Source: Panax quinquefolius
Taxonomy: Eukaryota; Streptophyta; Magnoliopsida; Apiales; Araliaceae
Assembly: GCA_020205615.1 (NCBI GenBank)
Contig: CM035160.1
Span: forward strand, 3,326,437 to 3,390,436
Length of the DNA: 64,000 nt
Reading direction: 5' to 3'
Below are positions 25,701-51,717 of this stretch, piece after piece. The first letter of the stretch is position 1. Each line of letters starts with the position of its first letter. The notes beneath the pieces are model-generated. The model searched no databases. It had not been told where the DNA came from and saw only the letters and a program-made list of their open reading frames with translations. The position numbers and the translations under genes are program-made.

Positions 25701-28700
25701 AAGCCAGAATTCGTTTCAAATAATTCAATGATTCTCAAGTTACGTAAAGCATTCTCAATATAGTGAATGATACTTGAATATTTTAAAATCCCCCAAAAGA
25801 TCCCAAATATTTGACATTGTATTTTTTTATTTTTTGAGCAGTCACAAGTCCAAAAGAAAGATTTCCAATAGTTCTTTTTTTCATAAGATTCCTTAAACTT
25901 CGTACTTTTTTAGTAAGTACTCCTCTATAAACAAAGTAACACCAAACTGGGCAAAATATGAATACTAGATGAATAAAACCAAGGCAGAAAGTTTTATAAC
26001 ACTTAATCTGCCAACTTTGTTATTTCTCAAATTTCTCTCAAATCACAAACCATTACAAGGCTGAATAATTCCCGAATTATAAAAATTGCCAAACTTATTT
26101 GATAGTCATTTCAGAATGACCAAACGGCAATGGGAGGTGGAAAATATCTTAAAACAGTAAAAAGAAGAAAGGGAACAGAAACCTGAATGGCCAAACAATG
26201 AATCATCACAATATTGAGTTCTATTGGGATCTAGGACCTACAATCTCAGGAAATAGCTAAAGAATTAGATTTAAACAACTAAAGAAATTGGATGGAAAAT
26301 CCATTATGAATATTAATAAATGTGCCTTCTGGTGTAAAATTGGATACCTGGTCACTATCCCTGTGCCATCTTTAGGAAAAGTGTGGTGGATATAAACGAT
26401 GGTAGCTGGCATATATCCTTTGTCACTGATTTGAATTCTGCATTGAAACATATAAAAAACACTTAGACCATAGATAGGACTGAGTGTGGCACGGGAAGCG
26501 GGGGGTTTGAAGATGGAGGAGAGTTTTTGGAGATCATAGATCATATGAAGAAATGTAATATAGATTAGAGAAGGGATATGCATTTCACCATGTACTTGCA
26601 AGCCATCCGTACTTCCATTGAAAAAGTCATCGATTCTAGAAAGGAACTGTTCTCTTAGCTCCTTGGGTGGTGGAGGACAATCTTGGAAGTAGAACTGCAA
26701 GATCAATACAAAAAAGCATGAGATGTTGCATCTTTCTATTCCATGGGGCTATAAATTTCTAAGGGCTGAAAAAGAACAGTTTCTCATGGTTGACAGCCAA
26801 ACAATAAATCTATTATAGAAGCAGGCTATGCTTCTTCTTTTAAGAGGTATAGTTCGCAACAAATAGCTCCATCTTCCTCCCGCCCTCAGCCCTCCGCCCT
26901 CCGCCCTCCCCTCCCCCCCCCTCTCCCCCTCTCACCTCCCACCTCCCACCTCCCATAAATTATAAATTTTTGTATTAGGGGATTCTAGAGGATTCCAGGA
27001 GCATGATTGTAGGAATGAAGTGTGCTAATCATTGACGGTCTTGATTTACTTTACTTGAATAGAATGTGTAAGTCTATAAAAGGCTCATCTCTCATTTGTA
27101 AAATGTATAGTTAAGGAATAAATCTCTCTACTTCACAGTTTGAATAACATGCAAACACAACGGGCAAGCAGCAGATCTTGAAGTACAAGAGTACACTACA
27201 AGAGCCATCGATATTGAATCATACCTGAGGTATGACTTCTCTCACTGGTTCACTGACCAACTTCAGTGGAGAACCTAAGGAAGAAAAGGTGGACCTTTGC
27301 TTCATAGTACGCGGAGAACCAGCAGCACTTCTTGGTGATAGTGGAGGTGCACTACCAGCAGGAAAGAGAGAAGGCAATGGACTACCCCCACTAGCATTTG
27401 TAGTGCAAGAGTTCCCTGGGGCACCAAAAGAGGTGCCTGCTTTTGCATCATTAACTAAAGATTTCACCTGCAATAATGCCAAAAATTGATCTCTTTCAGA
27501 TGACAAATATATTGGTTGTAGAGAAAATGATGACGTGAACAAGAAAATAAAATGCAGTAAACAATGTAATTCAGTTTATGAGTTCATGTTTTGACAGCAC
27601 CATGCTACTCCTAATTCGTGCATGTCTAGACCTTGAACAGCCCACAAATGATCAATAATAACACTCCACTCATACCTATAGCTTCAATCATTTATAATTG
27701 ATCCTAAAATTTGCTTGTCTAAGAAAAAAAAGTGAACATTCAATTTATTATCTCTTAACAATAACTTTCACAATCGACTAACAAATTAATACATTTCATT
27801 CTCTTCCCCGTATTCTACATTCATAAATCAAACAAATAAATCAACCCCTTTGTTGTGTTTGTGTCCTAAGATTATTATTTTTTGTTTCAAAAAGAACCTA
27901 AAAGCCTCAAACAAAGTTTTGCTTGACCTTGTACCTTCATTTCCTCATAAATATACATGATTTAAATATATGCTCCAAACGTTATGACAGACCCAGGAGA
28001 CCTGAAGTCTATTTAGAGTTTCAATACATAGAATCCTTTGCAGACAAATTGGCTCCACCATTACCATAGTTTCAGTAATTACATAAACAGCTAAACAAAT
28101 AATGCCAAATCCCAAGTTCAATATCAAGGCATCACTACGCATATAAAACATCAGATATTTAGTGGTTCTCTATTCGATTGGAATATTTTGTCAACAGTTA
28201 ACACAATATAATGTAAGACAATTTGGCAGTTGTATCACAGGATTGTTCAACTTAGAGGCCTTGCATTGAGACAAGATCAAGAAAACTTAGCAAGAAAAAG
28301 AATAGAACCCGGAAATCACTATACTGGCATTAAATTATTCAAATAGATTAATTAGACACCAACCAATAGACGAATAAACTTGAAGAATCTAATTATTATA
28401 CATTCTCTTATGCTTTTCCTTTTTTATGCGTAGATTAATATCAACTCTTAATGATCATTTTTTACGAAAGAATCATAAATTATTCAATCACTCAAATTTT
28501 CAACATACTCCACTCCTAGTTCTAATTACCTACAATACCAACGTCCCGTGATTCCAACTCTCGGGTATTCTGTTGATGCTCTTAAACACAACAGGATCTG
28601 AATGTTCCCTACAAGAATTTCCTTTTCTCCAGAGATCACTAATAAGTATCTAGAATGAATAATCTTGCAAAGAATCCAATGTCATTTAATTGCAGCTGGA

Positions 28701-29394
28701 TAATTTGAAGGAGTTTTTAACGAATTCAGTTGGTATTGAAGCTTCAATTTCTCCATCAAAATAATGATATAATTGGGTGCATATACTGGAGCATTAGTGC
28801 CAACATCCGCCAAAACACAATAAATGCCACCACTAACCTAAACAATGGTTGACGTCATTGAGACCATTATTAAAGCCACATTTTGATTTGCATGGTACCA
28901 TATTAATACAATTCAAAAATTAATAAGTAAGAGATAACATTTAATGAGGTACCAAATTCGTATTTTTTAGTTCAATATTTATCTGAACTCATTTCCCTTA
29001 GTTTAGATTTCTTTGCAAGATTCCAATCATTGTTAATGTACAATCAGTTCCACAAAGTATCATATTTTATTTTCTTACTTTTAACATTCCTAGAGTACAC
29101 TGCAGACAGCTCATAAACAAAAATGTTAAAACATAAATTGACATTATTTGACAAACAAAAAATTAGTAATAATAACTGAGCTATCCGCATAAATGTTATA
29201 AAACATAATTCGACAAAAGAATGGAATCATTGTCCAAACAATACCAGTCGACCAGTGTCCGGCAAGGACAGCCATTCTGCAAACAGTTCCTCAGCAATTT
29301 GAGGGCTTGTTTTTAGCGCCAAAGGAGACACCTCTGGAAGCTGCAACAATTCAGGGTCCAAAGATACCACATCCCCAACAATTTCTATATCCAT
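17901..29394 (-). CDS. Serine/threonine protein phosphatase 2A regulatory subunit B'' (EF-hand type), 12 exons, frameshift in exon 4
   Basis: Targets the PP2A A/C core enzyme to substrates; plant B'' subunits bind Ca2+ through EF-hands. Exons in coding order: 29245-29394, 27225-27467, 26589-26694, 26348-26437, 23769-23874, 23508-23598, 20579-20717, 20029-20176, 19805-19914, 18305-18461, 18111-18236, 17901-18035. The start is [21 protein letters not shown] Ser/Pro-rich linker ([13 protein letters not shown]) precedes the core. The EF-hand loops are [13 protein letters not shown] (exon 7), [13 protein letters not shown] (exon 8) and [13 protein letters not shown] (exon 10). The end is [16 protein letters not shown]. 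Without the lesion it would be 536 aa, close to Arabidopsis B''alpha and beta (about 540 aa). Exon 4 runs [15 protein letters not shown]...TTLF, then drops 10 nt before DGTGIVTR, shifting frame into a stop. Intron 5 appears to begin with GC. Intron 6 holds the N gap. All other splice sites are GT-AG and phases agree. Confidence 0.93.
21400..21646. mobile_element. hAT-type element, left part, cut by the assembly gap
   Basis: It starts with CAGTGTTCTAAAAATCG and a GC-rich block of GCCTAGGCGG-like words, the same terminus as the element at 35729. It runs into the N gap, so the right end is not visible. It lies in PP2A intron 6. Confidence 0.6.
21647..21746. other. Assembly gap, 100 N
   Basis: Exactly 100 N, a conventional placeholder for a gap of unknown size. 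True distances across intron 6 of the PP2A gene are therefore unknown. Confidence 1.
21795..22180. repeat. Two direct copies of a 145-bp sequence
   Basis: Copies at about 21797-21937 and 22039-22181 share TACTACCGAAAACTGGAACT, AAATGGCCCTCATTTATTGG and ATGGAATGATTTGGTTGCA. They are separated by about 100 bases. Non-coding. Confidence 0.85.
22182..22726 (-). other. Possible LTR remnant inside PP2A intron 6
   Basis: Non-coding. On the minus strand a TATA-like CCTATAAATAGGTTGTC occurs near 22545-22560, and the word GGGATGCCA or its variants recurs at 22600-22690. It resembles an LTR promoter region, but no partner LTR or primer site was found. Confidence 0.25.
22727..22780. repeat. (TA)n microsatellite
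   Basis: About 27 TA units in PP2A intron 6. They are followed at 22820-22915 by TATAGCGACGGTTTTTTCAT and an inverted partner, wording typical of CACTA (EnSpm) subterminal repeats. Only this fragment is seen. Confidence 0.8.
24753..25433. mobile_element. hAT-type non-autonomous element, right terminus eroded
   Basis: It starts CAATGTTCTAAAAGGCGGG and ends in a GC-rich block of GGCCTAGGCG and GCGCCTAGGCGG words. The AT-rich interior (24990-25300) is the reverse complement of 35840-36120 in the larger copy, for example the words near ATATATCAAGATCTGG. The expected right end TTTTAGAACATTG is missing and no target duplication is seen. It lies in PP2A intron 4. Confidence 0.7.
26875..26955. repeat. 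C-rich low-complexity tract
   Basis: Irregular repeats of CCCTCCG and CCCACCT in PP2A intron 2. They are pyrimidine-rich on the plus strand and hence purine-rich in the transcript. Nothing else is evident. Confidence 0.85.
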
Positions 29395-29410
29395 CTTATA
29401 TATAAATATT

Positions 29411-29449
<39 letters not shown>

Positions 29450-29450
29450 G
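29395..29450. repeat. (TA)n(CA)n microsatellite beside the PP2A start codon
   Basis: In gene orientation the 5' leader ends with (GT)n, then (TA)n, then TAAG directly before the ATG. The same compound repeat recurs at 31269-31300, at the joint of the tandem duplication. Confidence 0.9.
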
Positions 29451-30287
29451 CCTCTGTTATTTCAAATCCCTAGATCTCCAATACTCTAATTCAATCACGA
29501 ACTATAATTTTTCACCCCCAACACACAGGACCAACAAAATTCTCTCACTAAGATCAACACTCTGTATTGAGCTCGAATTCAGAAATTCGAACAACCCTAG
29601 CTAGCTTTCAAAAACTTTTATACCACGAATTGGAAAAAGGTAATATCTTTTACTGAACTCAACGACTTTGAATTTCTGTTTCGAATTAAAGTTGATGATG
29701 ATGTGTGTTTGTTTCGACTTTGAATATAACGTTCGATTGTTCAATTAAATATGTTTGTGAATGATAAATCTTTCAATCTTTTCGACAAAACGATTAAAAA
29801 ATAAAACCATTTAATTTAATTTGTTTTCAATAGCCATAAAATTGGTTTGTCAGTAACTTGTGAGATGTTTGAGTTCAAATTATATTTATTATATATTTTA
29901 ATATTTTAAATTTTAAATATAAATAGTTGATTATTTATATTAAATTTTAAATAAATAATTATATATAAACGACTACTTAATTTTAAAGCATTATATAAAA
30001 ACATTGTCTTTATTGAAACTGAAGTAAAGATAAAACTTGATTTTGAAGTAAACATGAAATTTTACAATTGATTAATTTTATAATATGATTTTGTTCATTA
30101 CTTGATCGGTTGATTGTCATTATTTGTCAATCAATCTTATTTCTTTCTTGACCGGACAAAATATTGTTATAGATTAGTTTTGGTTTACAAAATAGATATG
30201 CTCTCATTTAAAAACTTAAATCATATTAACTATTTAAAATATAAGTTGTGTAGGTTTGATGAAATGCTATTTATACTAAGAAAATTT

Positions 30288-30580
30288 TAGGGGGACATTT
30301 TTTGTTGACATTTTTTTTTTTTTTTTGGTTTTTTTTGTGTCCTCTTAAAAATGTATAATATTTATTTATTGAAAATTTTATAAAAAACGATATTTTAGAT
30401 GTAATTTGAATGACATAAAGCGATTGCATGATCGTGCATAAACCTCATTTCTTATCGCGATATCAATTACACCTAAAACACTATTTTTTTACAAATTTCA
30501 ATTGAAATAAATATTATACATTTTTAGATATCTACAAAAAAAACCAAAAAAATATTCTAATGTCAGAAAATGTCGCCGTA
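30288..30580. mobile_element. MITE-like palindrome, copy A
   Basis: The left end TAGGGGGACATTTTTTG and the right end TCAGAAAATGTCGCCGTA are inverted. The arms continue inward through poly-T then GGTTTTTT, AAAATGTATAATATTTATT and TATTTTAGATGTAATTTGAA. Almost the whole 290 bp folds on itself. Superfamily is not determined; a possible 8-bp flank match TTTATACT lies slightly outside the termini. Confidence 0.6.
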
Positions 30581-30886
30581 GAAGGACTCTTTATACTTGC
30601 ACTAGTTACACACACATGTAATCATGCTTACATGGGCTAATAATATATTATCAAAATAATTGGTATGTGGCAAAACTTCAATTAAAAATCATCCAAATGG
30701 TTACTCAAAATAATAATACTAGTAAACAGTGTTCCATACTCCCATATATACTTACTTAACAGCTAACTCTAAGACTAGAAAATAAGGCCATATTTTTAAA
30801 TTTTTCGTTTTTGTTGTGAAAAAATATTGCATTTTCATGGTATGAACAAAGCTTCATAACATATATAGAAGAATACAATACAATAA

Positions 30887-30910
30887 TACTCCCTCCGCCT
30901 ATTGGTTTAC
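30887..30910. mobile_element. Stowaway-like terminus fragment
   Basis: TACTCCCTCCGCC matches the usual plant Stowaway (Tc1/mariner MITE) end. It recurs in duplication copy B near 32772, and an inverted CGGAGTACT fragment lies at 48302. No complete element is visible. Confidence 0.3.
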
Positions 30911-31170
30911 TATTAATTTAAGGCACCAAATAATCTTCAAGGCAAACATCATTTATTACAGCAACACATTTTTAATGGAAAATTCCTTGCATAAAACTCG
31001 TCACCTTTAGATGAGTCTAAAGCTCCAGTACAGTGGCCAGAAACTCGGAAATAATACTGCTAGATCAGACCACCTTTACTTGACACTAAACTTCCCATTT
31101 ACAAGTGTGAAGAATGGTATTTGTCCATCTTGAGAACCGAGTAACTTACTTTTTACCATAAAACATTAAT

Positions 31171-31267
31171 TTACTTCCTGATTGAAAGGAAATCAAAGCT
31201 ACGAAGAGGATCATCCCGAGAACCTTGGTGACCACATTACGAGAATATGTTGGTGGTTTGGAGTCTG

Positions 31268-31268
<1 letters not shown>
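31171..31268 (-). pseudogene. Truncated 3' end of the CK1 last exon, in duplication copy A
   Basis: It is nearly identical to 33056-33154, including the stop codon at 31171-31173, but ends abruptly at the duplication joint. It lacks one C of a CCC run near 31202, which shifts the frame relative to the intact exon. It cannot be expressed as part of the kinase. Confidence 0.85.
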
Positions 31269-31302
<34 letters not shown>

Positions 31303-32146
31303 GCCTCTGTTATTTCAAATCCCTAGATCTCCAATACTCTAATTCAATCACGAACTATAATTTTTCACCCCCAACACACAGGACCAACAAAATTCTCTCA
31401 CTAAGATCAACACTCTGTATTGAGCTCGAATTCAGAAATTCGAACAACCCTAGCTAGCTTTCAAAAACTTTTATACCACGAATTGGAAAAAGGTAATATC
31501 TTTTACTGAACTCAACGACTTTGAATTTCTGTTTCGAATTAAAGTTGATGATGATGTGTGTTTGTTTCGACTTTGAATATAACGTTCGATTGTTCAATTA
31601 AATATGTTTGTGAATGATAAATCTTTCAATCTTTTCGACAAAACGATTAAAAAATAAAACCATTTAATTTAATTTGTTTTCAATAGCCATAAAATTGGTT
31701 TGTCAGTAACTTGTGAGATGTTTGAGTTCAAATTATATTTATTATATATTTTTAATATTTTTAAATTTTAAATATAAATAGTTGATTATTTTATATTAAA
31801 TTTTAAATAAATAATTATATATAAACGACTACTTAATTTTAAAGCATTATATAAAAACATTGTCTTTATTGAAACTGAAGTAAAGATAAAACTTGATTTT
31901 GAAGTAAACATGAAATTTTACAATTGATTAATTTTATAATATGATTTTGTTCATTACTTGATCGGTTGATTGTCATTATTTGTCAATCAATCTTATTTCT
32001 TTCTTGACCGGACAAAATATTGTTATAGATTAGTTTTGGTTTACAAAATAGATATGCTCTCATTTAAAAACTTAAATCATATTAACTATTTAAAATATAA
32101 GTTGTGTAGAGTTTTGATGAAATGCTATTTTATACTAAGAAAATTT

Positions 32147-32459
32147 TAGGGGACATTTTTGTTGACATTTTTTTTTTTTTTGGTTTTTTTTTTGTATAAC
32201 TTAAAAATGTATAATATTTATTAATTTGAAATTTTATAAAAAGCAAGATATTTTAGATGTAATTTGAATACACATAAGAAAGCGAGTTATGCATCGTACA
32301 AAACCTCGCTTTCATGAAATATCCAAATTACACCTAAAACACTATTTTTTACAAAAATTTCAATTGAAATAAATATTATACATTTTTTTAGATGTACTAC
32401 AAAAAAAAAAAACCAAAAAAAAAATATCACTACAATGTCGCCAAGAAAATGTCGCCGTA
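32147..32459. mobile_element. MITE-like palindrome, copy B
   Basis: The same element as at 30288, carried along in the tandem duplication. Its ends TAGGGGACATTTTTG and GTCGCCAAGAAAATGTCGCCGTA show a repeated GACATT motif. The interior differs from copy A in the GCGATTGC versus GCGAGTTATGC stretch. Confidence 0.6.
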
Positions 32460-33055
32460 GAAGGACTCTTTATACTTGCACTAGTTACACACACATGTAA
32501 TCATCTGCCACATGGGCTAATAATATATTATCAAAATAATTAGTATGTGGCAAAACTTCAATTAAAAAATCATCCAAATGGTTACTCAAAAATAATAATA
32601 CTAGTAAACAGTGTTCCATACTCCCATATATACTTACTTAACAGCCAACTCCTAAGACTAGAAAATAAGGCCATATTTTTAAATTTTTCGTTTTTTGTTG
32701 TGAAAAAAATATTGCATTTTCATGGTATGAACAAAGCTTCATAACATATATAGAAGAATACAATACAATAATACTCCCTCCGCCTATTGGTTTACTAATA
32801 TTTAAGGCACCAAATAATCTTCAAGGCAAACATCATTTATTACAGCAACACATTTTTAATGGAAAATTCCCTTGCATAAAACTCGTCACCTTTAGATGAG
32901 TCTAAAGCTCCGTACAGTGGCCAGAAACTCGGAAATAATACTGCTAGATCAGACCACCTTTACTTGACACTAAACTTCCCATTTACAAGTGTGAAGAATG
33001 GTATTTGTCCATCTTGAGAACCGAGTAACTTACTTTTTACCATAAAAACATTAAT

Positions 33056-47477
<14,422 letters not shown>

Positions 47478-49218
47478 GATTCCCAATCCTCTTTTTCGAC
47501 CTACCTCTACTCAGATCTATGCCAAATTTAACACCAATTCGGGTTATACCTAACCCACCAAACAATTTAACCCCCACAACGCGTTCAAATCAACCAAATT
47601 GAGAGCCAACGGATCATAAAAGACATGTGCATTACACTGTACTGATTCTAATGCCAACAGATAAAATTTGTTGAGCAAATTAAACACAAAAAATCCCAAC
47701 AAATAACGAACTACATCCTTCGATTATTGAAAACCCCTAATCATCAACGGCGGAGGATAAATTGAACACTAATTTCATAAACTATCATATCCAACGTCAT
47801 TGATCAGAACAAATATATATACATATAAAATTAAATTGTAGATAATGAAATATGAACGAACAAATCAAATGGGAGAGAAGTAAGGGATTATACAGAGAGA
47901 AAAAACCGAAATTGTGTTGAGAAAACAATGAATTTTGTTGCAGAAAGTAATGAAATGTGAGGAAATAAATAGCAGGCGAGAATAAAGAAAATAAATTATA
48001 AGAAGGAGAAGAGGAATTTGTGTGGGGATATTATTTTGTTTTCTTCTTTTTCATTTTTGTGTTTTTAATTATTTGATGATGGAATATACTCTCTAGTCCA
48101 CTCTACTCTGCTCTGCTCTACTCCTAAAATGATTAAATAAATCCAGGTTGTTTTTGTTTTGAAATTTTATTTTAAAAATTGAGGAAAAAATGATGAGCGG
48201 TTAAGCGATCCCTTCTCCATCTGTCGTCTCGTCTGCCGCCTAACACGTCCTCTTCCTAGACGTGCATTGCATCCCCTCTCTTTCTCTCTCCAAAATAATA
48301 CGGAGTACTACTTTATTTATGTTTAAATTAATAATTTATTAAAATTAAGATGATATATTTAAAATAATATTTTATTTTATATACTGATATAAACTAAACT
48401 AAAAATTAAAAATATTTTAGACGATACTCTAGCCCAAGTGTGTCATCTCCTTGAAGAAGATTATATTCATAGAAACATATTATTATATAAGTATTACGAT
48501 AAATTTATATAGATATTAAATGTTGACCTATAAAAAAACTAAGTAGACACTCGCACATTGTTCTTTTATTTATTATTTGATTGATTATGTTTGTTTGTAA
48601 TGATTATACTTTGAATTGAACTATTAATCTCTAGTCTATTATTTATTTTTAAAAATAAACTTGGGATTATTAGTCCGGAATAATAAAATGACGACTTGAA
48701 AGGGAAACTATTTAATACCATGTCAAACTAAGTATTAGTATAATCTCTACCATTTGAAATTAAAAAATTGTGGATAAAATTAACCTTTAATTTTGTTTAA
48801 AAAGACCGATGTATCTTATTCTATTTATCTATACTTAAACTAATGAGAATATGATATATTTGTCGTTAGTAGTAAGGGTATGATAGTCCAAACTATAAAT
48901 TTTTATCTAATCCTTTAAATAATTATGGACAAAACAGTTATGATATTATTTTAAGTTATCCATAAATAATCTCATAAAAAACAAACATGTGATTAAGACT
49001 ATTTAATCATAAGATTAATAATTTTAGGATTATAATCCATTGAAAATATAATACCGATATTATAATTCTTACAAACAAACACGACGGTTCATCCCATAAG
49101 TCAATTCAATTTTATTATAAAATTTGTCTGACATATAGATTGTTTTTCTTACTATATTAGGTTAGGATAGATCTAGTAGCAGTTTCTCCCACGAGTCAAG
49201 TTAAGCAGTAAGTTGTCA
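47478..49218. other. CK1 upstream region and spacer to the copia element
   Basis: No gene. From 47478 to about 48290 is presumed 5' leader and promoter of the minus-strand CK1 gene. Pyrimidine-rich plus-strand runs at 48100-48120 and 48270-48295 would be purine-rich on the gene strand. The remainder is AT-rich. An inverted Stowaway-like CGGAGTACT lies near 48302. Confidence 0.4.
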
Positions 49219-49492
49219 TGTTAAAGTTGTTCCGTGTTTGCATTAATAAGTCCTATTCTTAAGGGATAAGTTGTTCTCTGTTTTGATTTAGTCTTTAGTC
49301 TAGTCATACCCCACGATTATAGGCCTCTAAAATAGTGGGTTGTTATTTCTTTTCTGTTAGATGTACTGCTATTTAATAGCTATGTTTTGCTATTCAATAA
49401 ACACAGAAAATCCTCCCAAAACTTGTGTGATTCCAAGCTTTCTTTTCATTGGTTCTAACATCTTTTCAAGCTTTCTTTTGTTGGTTCCAACA
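49219..49492 (+). repeat. 5' LTR of the copia element
   Basis: It runs from TGTTAAAGTTG to GGTTCCAACA, with TG...CA ends and a short TGTT/AACA inverted terminal repeat. It contains CAATAAACAC near 49397, a possible polyadenylation signal. Bases 49241-49338 recur at 59981-60078. The start is inferred from terminal structure. Confidence 0.75.
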
Positions 49493-49494
49493 TC

Positions 49495-49506
49495 TGGTAT
49501 CAGAGC
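49495..49506 (+). promoter_or_regulatory. Primer binding site (initiator tRNA-Met)
   Basis: TGGTATCAGAGC, complementary to the 3' end of plant initiator tRNA-Met, two bases after the LTR and just before the gag ATG. Confidence 0.95.
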
Positions 49507-49512
49507 AATATC

Positions 49513-50559
49513 ATGGCAAGTGAGAGCAACTTTGTCCAACCTGCTATTCCACGGTCCGATGGACACTACGATCACTGGAGTATGCTTATGGAGAATTTTC
49601 TGCGTTCAAAGGAATATTGGAGTTTGATAGAAACCGAGATCTCTGCAGCAGCAGAAGGGACAGATCTCACAGCGGAACAAAGGAAAGTAATTAAGGATCA
49701 AAAGCTAAAAGACTTGAAGGCTAAGAACTATCTGTTCCAGGCCATTGATCGATCTATTCTAGAGACGATCTTAAAGAAAGACACAGCAAATGATATTTGG
49801 GACTCCTTGAAGCAGAAGTACCAGGGGACAGCACAAGTCAAGCGTGCACAACTCCAAGCTCTTCGGCGGGAATTTGAAGTGCTGCAAATAAAAGCGGGGG
49901 AAATGGTGAATGATTACTTTGCCAGAACTCCTGTCATAGCCAATAAGATGAGAATGCACGGTGAGAAAATGAAGGATGTGGTGATCATCGAAAAGATCCT
50001 GAGATCCATGACCACACAGTACGACTACGTTGTATGCTCGATCGAGGAATCAAATGACTTGGATACCCTATCTATAAATCAGCTTCAAAGTAGTCTCTTG
50101 GTGCATGAGCAGCGGATCAGTCGTCATGCTATAGATGAACAAGCCCTTCAGATTATTCACGAAGTTCAGTCTGGAAGAAGAGGAGGTGGTAGGGGCTCTT
50201 ATCGAGGAAGAGGAAGGGGCAGGTTTGTGTCTGATAAATCTACGGTCGAATGTTACAATTGTCACGAACTTGGTCATTTTCAGTGGGAATGTCCAAAAAA
50301 GGCAAGGGACACAAAGGCTAACTTTGTAGAGACCAATGAGGAGATGCTTTTAATGGCATATGTAGATGACAAAGAGACTGGAAGAAATCATTTGTGGTTC
50401 CTTGACTCTGGGTGCAGTAATCACATGTGTGGGAAAAGAGAGTTGTTCTCACAATTTGATGACACCTTTCGAGAAACGGTGAAGCTGGGCAACAATATAA
50501 GTCTTCTTGTGCAAGGGAAGGGTAACATACGAATGGAGATACATGGAATCAAGCAGTAA
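49513..50559 (+). pseudogene. Copia gag-protease part, 348 aa before a premature stop
   Basis: MASESNFVQPAIPRSDGHYD starts a copia gag (UBN2-type) capsid. A Gly/Arg-rich stretch near residues 219-236 leads to a CCHC zinc knuckle, CYNCHELGHFQWEC (near residues 243-256). The aspartic protease motif LDSGCSNHM follows near residue 298. The frame breaks at GIKQ-stop (50557-50559), where related elements continue. The continuing LKNNLLSIG-like text appears in another frame at 50585-50625. Confidence 0.9.
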
Positions 50560-50640
50560 TTACCGACGCTTTTCTTTACCAGAGCTTAAAAATAACTTGT
50601 TAAGTATTGGTCGATTCAAGAGAAAGGTCTTATAGTACTT

Positions 50641-51345
50641 ATGCAACATGGAAAGTGCAAGATCTATCGCCCTAAAAAGGGTTTGATCATTGAAACCGAG
50701 ATGGCATCCAACAGAATGTTCATTGTGAATGGTCATTATTCACCACCAAACAAAGAAAGTTGTTTCTCCTCTATGACCAAAGATCAAACACATATTTGGC
50801 ACTGTCGTTATGGTCACTTGAGTTGGAATGGTCTTAAAGTAATTCAACATAAGAATATGGTGGATGGATTGCCTCAGTTGAAAGCTCCGTCAAAGATCTG
50901 CGAAGATTGTTTGATAGGAAAACAACATCGTGATCCTTTTCCAAAGGAGAGCATACACAGAGCATCGAGAATTCTTCAGTTAGTACACTCAGATATCTGT
51001 GGGCCAATAAGTCCAATTTCAAATAGCAGAAGGAGGTACCTTATTACGTTTATTGATGATTTTAGCAGGAAAAGTTGGGTTTATTTCCTAGTTGCTAAAT
51101 CAGAAGCATTTGTTACCTTTAAATCCTTCAAAGCTAAGGTTGGGAAAGAAACCGGGGCACTCATACAGACTCTTCGAACTGATCGCGGGGGAGAGTTTAC
51201 ATCTCAAGAGTTCACTCTTTTCTGCAACAAGTATGGCATACAGAGGCAATTAACAGCTACGTATACACCCCAACAGAACGGGGTTGCAGAACGAAAGAAT
51301 CGCACTATCATGAATATGGTGCGTAGTATGTTGTCAGAAAAATAA
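50641..51345 (+). pseudogene. Copia pre-integrase and integrase core
   Basis: A GAG-pre-integrase zinc-binding part (HIWHCRYGHLSW ... CEDCLIGKQ) is followed by the DDE integrase core. Its catalytic positions are readable: the first Asp in LVHSDICGP, the second in LRTDRGGEF, and Glu in NGVAERKNRT. The frame ends at a premature TAA at 51343, just before a stretch that normally reads into VPKSFWPEA; here 'FWPEAVNW' follows out of the stop. Confidence 0.9.
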
Positions 51346-51717
51346 GTTCCGAAGAGCTTTTGGCCTGAAGCAGTAAATTGGACAGTACATGTCTTAAATA
51401 GAAGCCCAACTCTTGCCGTGAGAAACAAAACACCAGAAGAAGTCTGGAGTGGTTTTAAGCCTTCTGTAAGTCACTTTAGGATTTTTGGATGCATTGCTCA
51501 CGTCCATGTACTTGATAACAAGCGGATAAAACTTGATGACAAAAGTTTGAAGTGCATTTTACTTGGCGTGAGTGAAGAATCCAAAGCTTACAGGTTATTT
51601 GATCCCATCTCTCAAAAAATAATTGTGAGTCGAGATGTTGTGTTCGAGGAAGATCAAGGATGGGATTGGGATGTTACTCACAAGGAGACTGTCATGAGCG
51701 ATTTGGTGTGGGAATAA
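51346..51717 (+). pseudogene. Copia integrase C-terminal part
   Basis: Continues the previous frame after the stop: WPEAVNWTVHVLNRSPT, TPEEVWSGFKPSVSHFRIFG, and RLFDPISQKIIVSRDVVFEE. It ends at a TAA at 51715. The linker to RT carries acidic, Asn/Ser-rich text. Confidence 0.85.

Larger units (their letters stand above)
29421..31268. repeat. Tandem duplication, copy A
   Basis: Copy A runs from the TA/CA microsatellite to GGTTTGGAGTCTGT. It matches copy B (31269-33154) nearly base for base. Differences are mostly homopolymer lengths and a few scrambled stretches, such as the middle of the MITE near 30415-30470. It contains the gene-proximal upstream region of PP2A B'' and a truncated end of the CK1 last exon. 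Confidence 0.93.
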
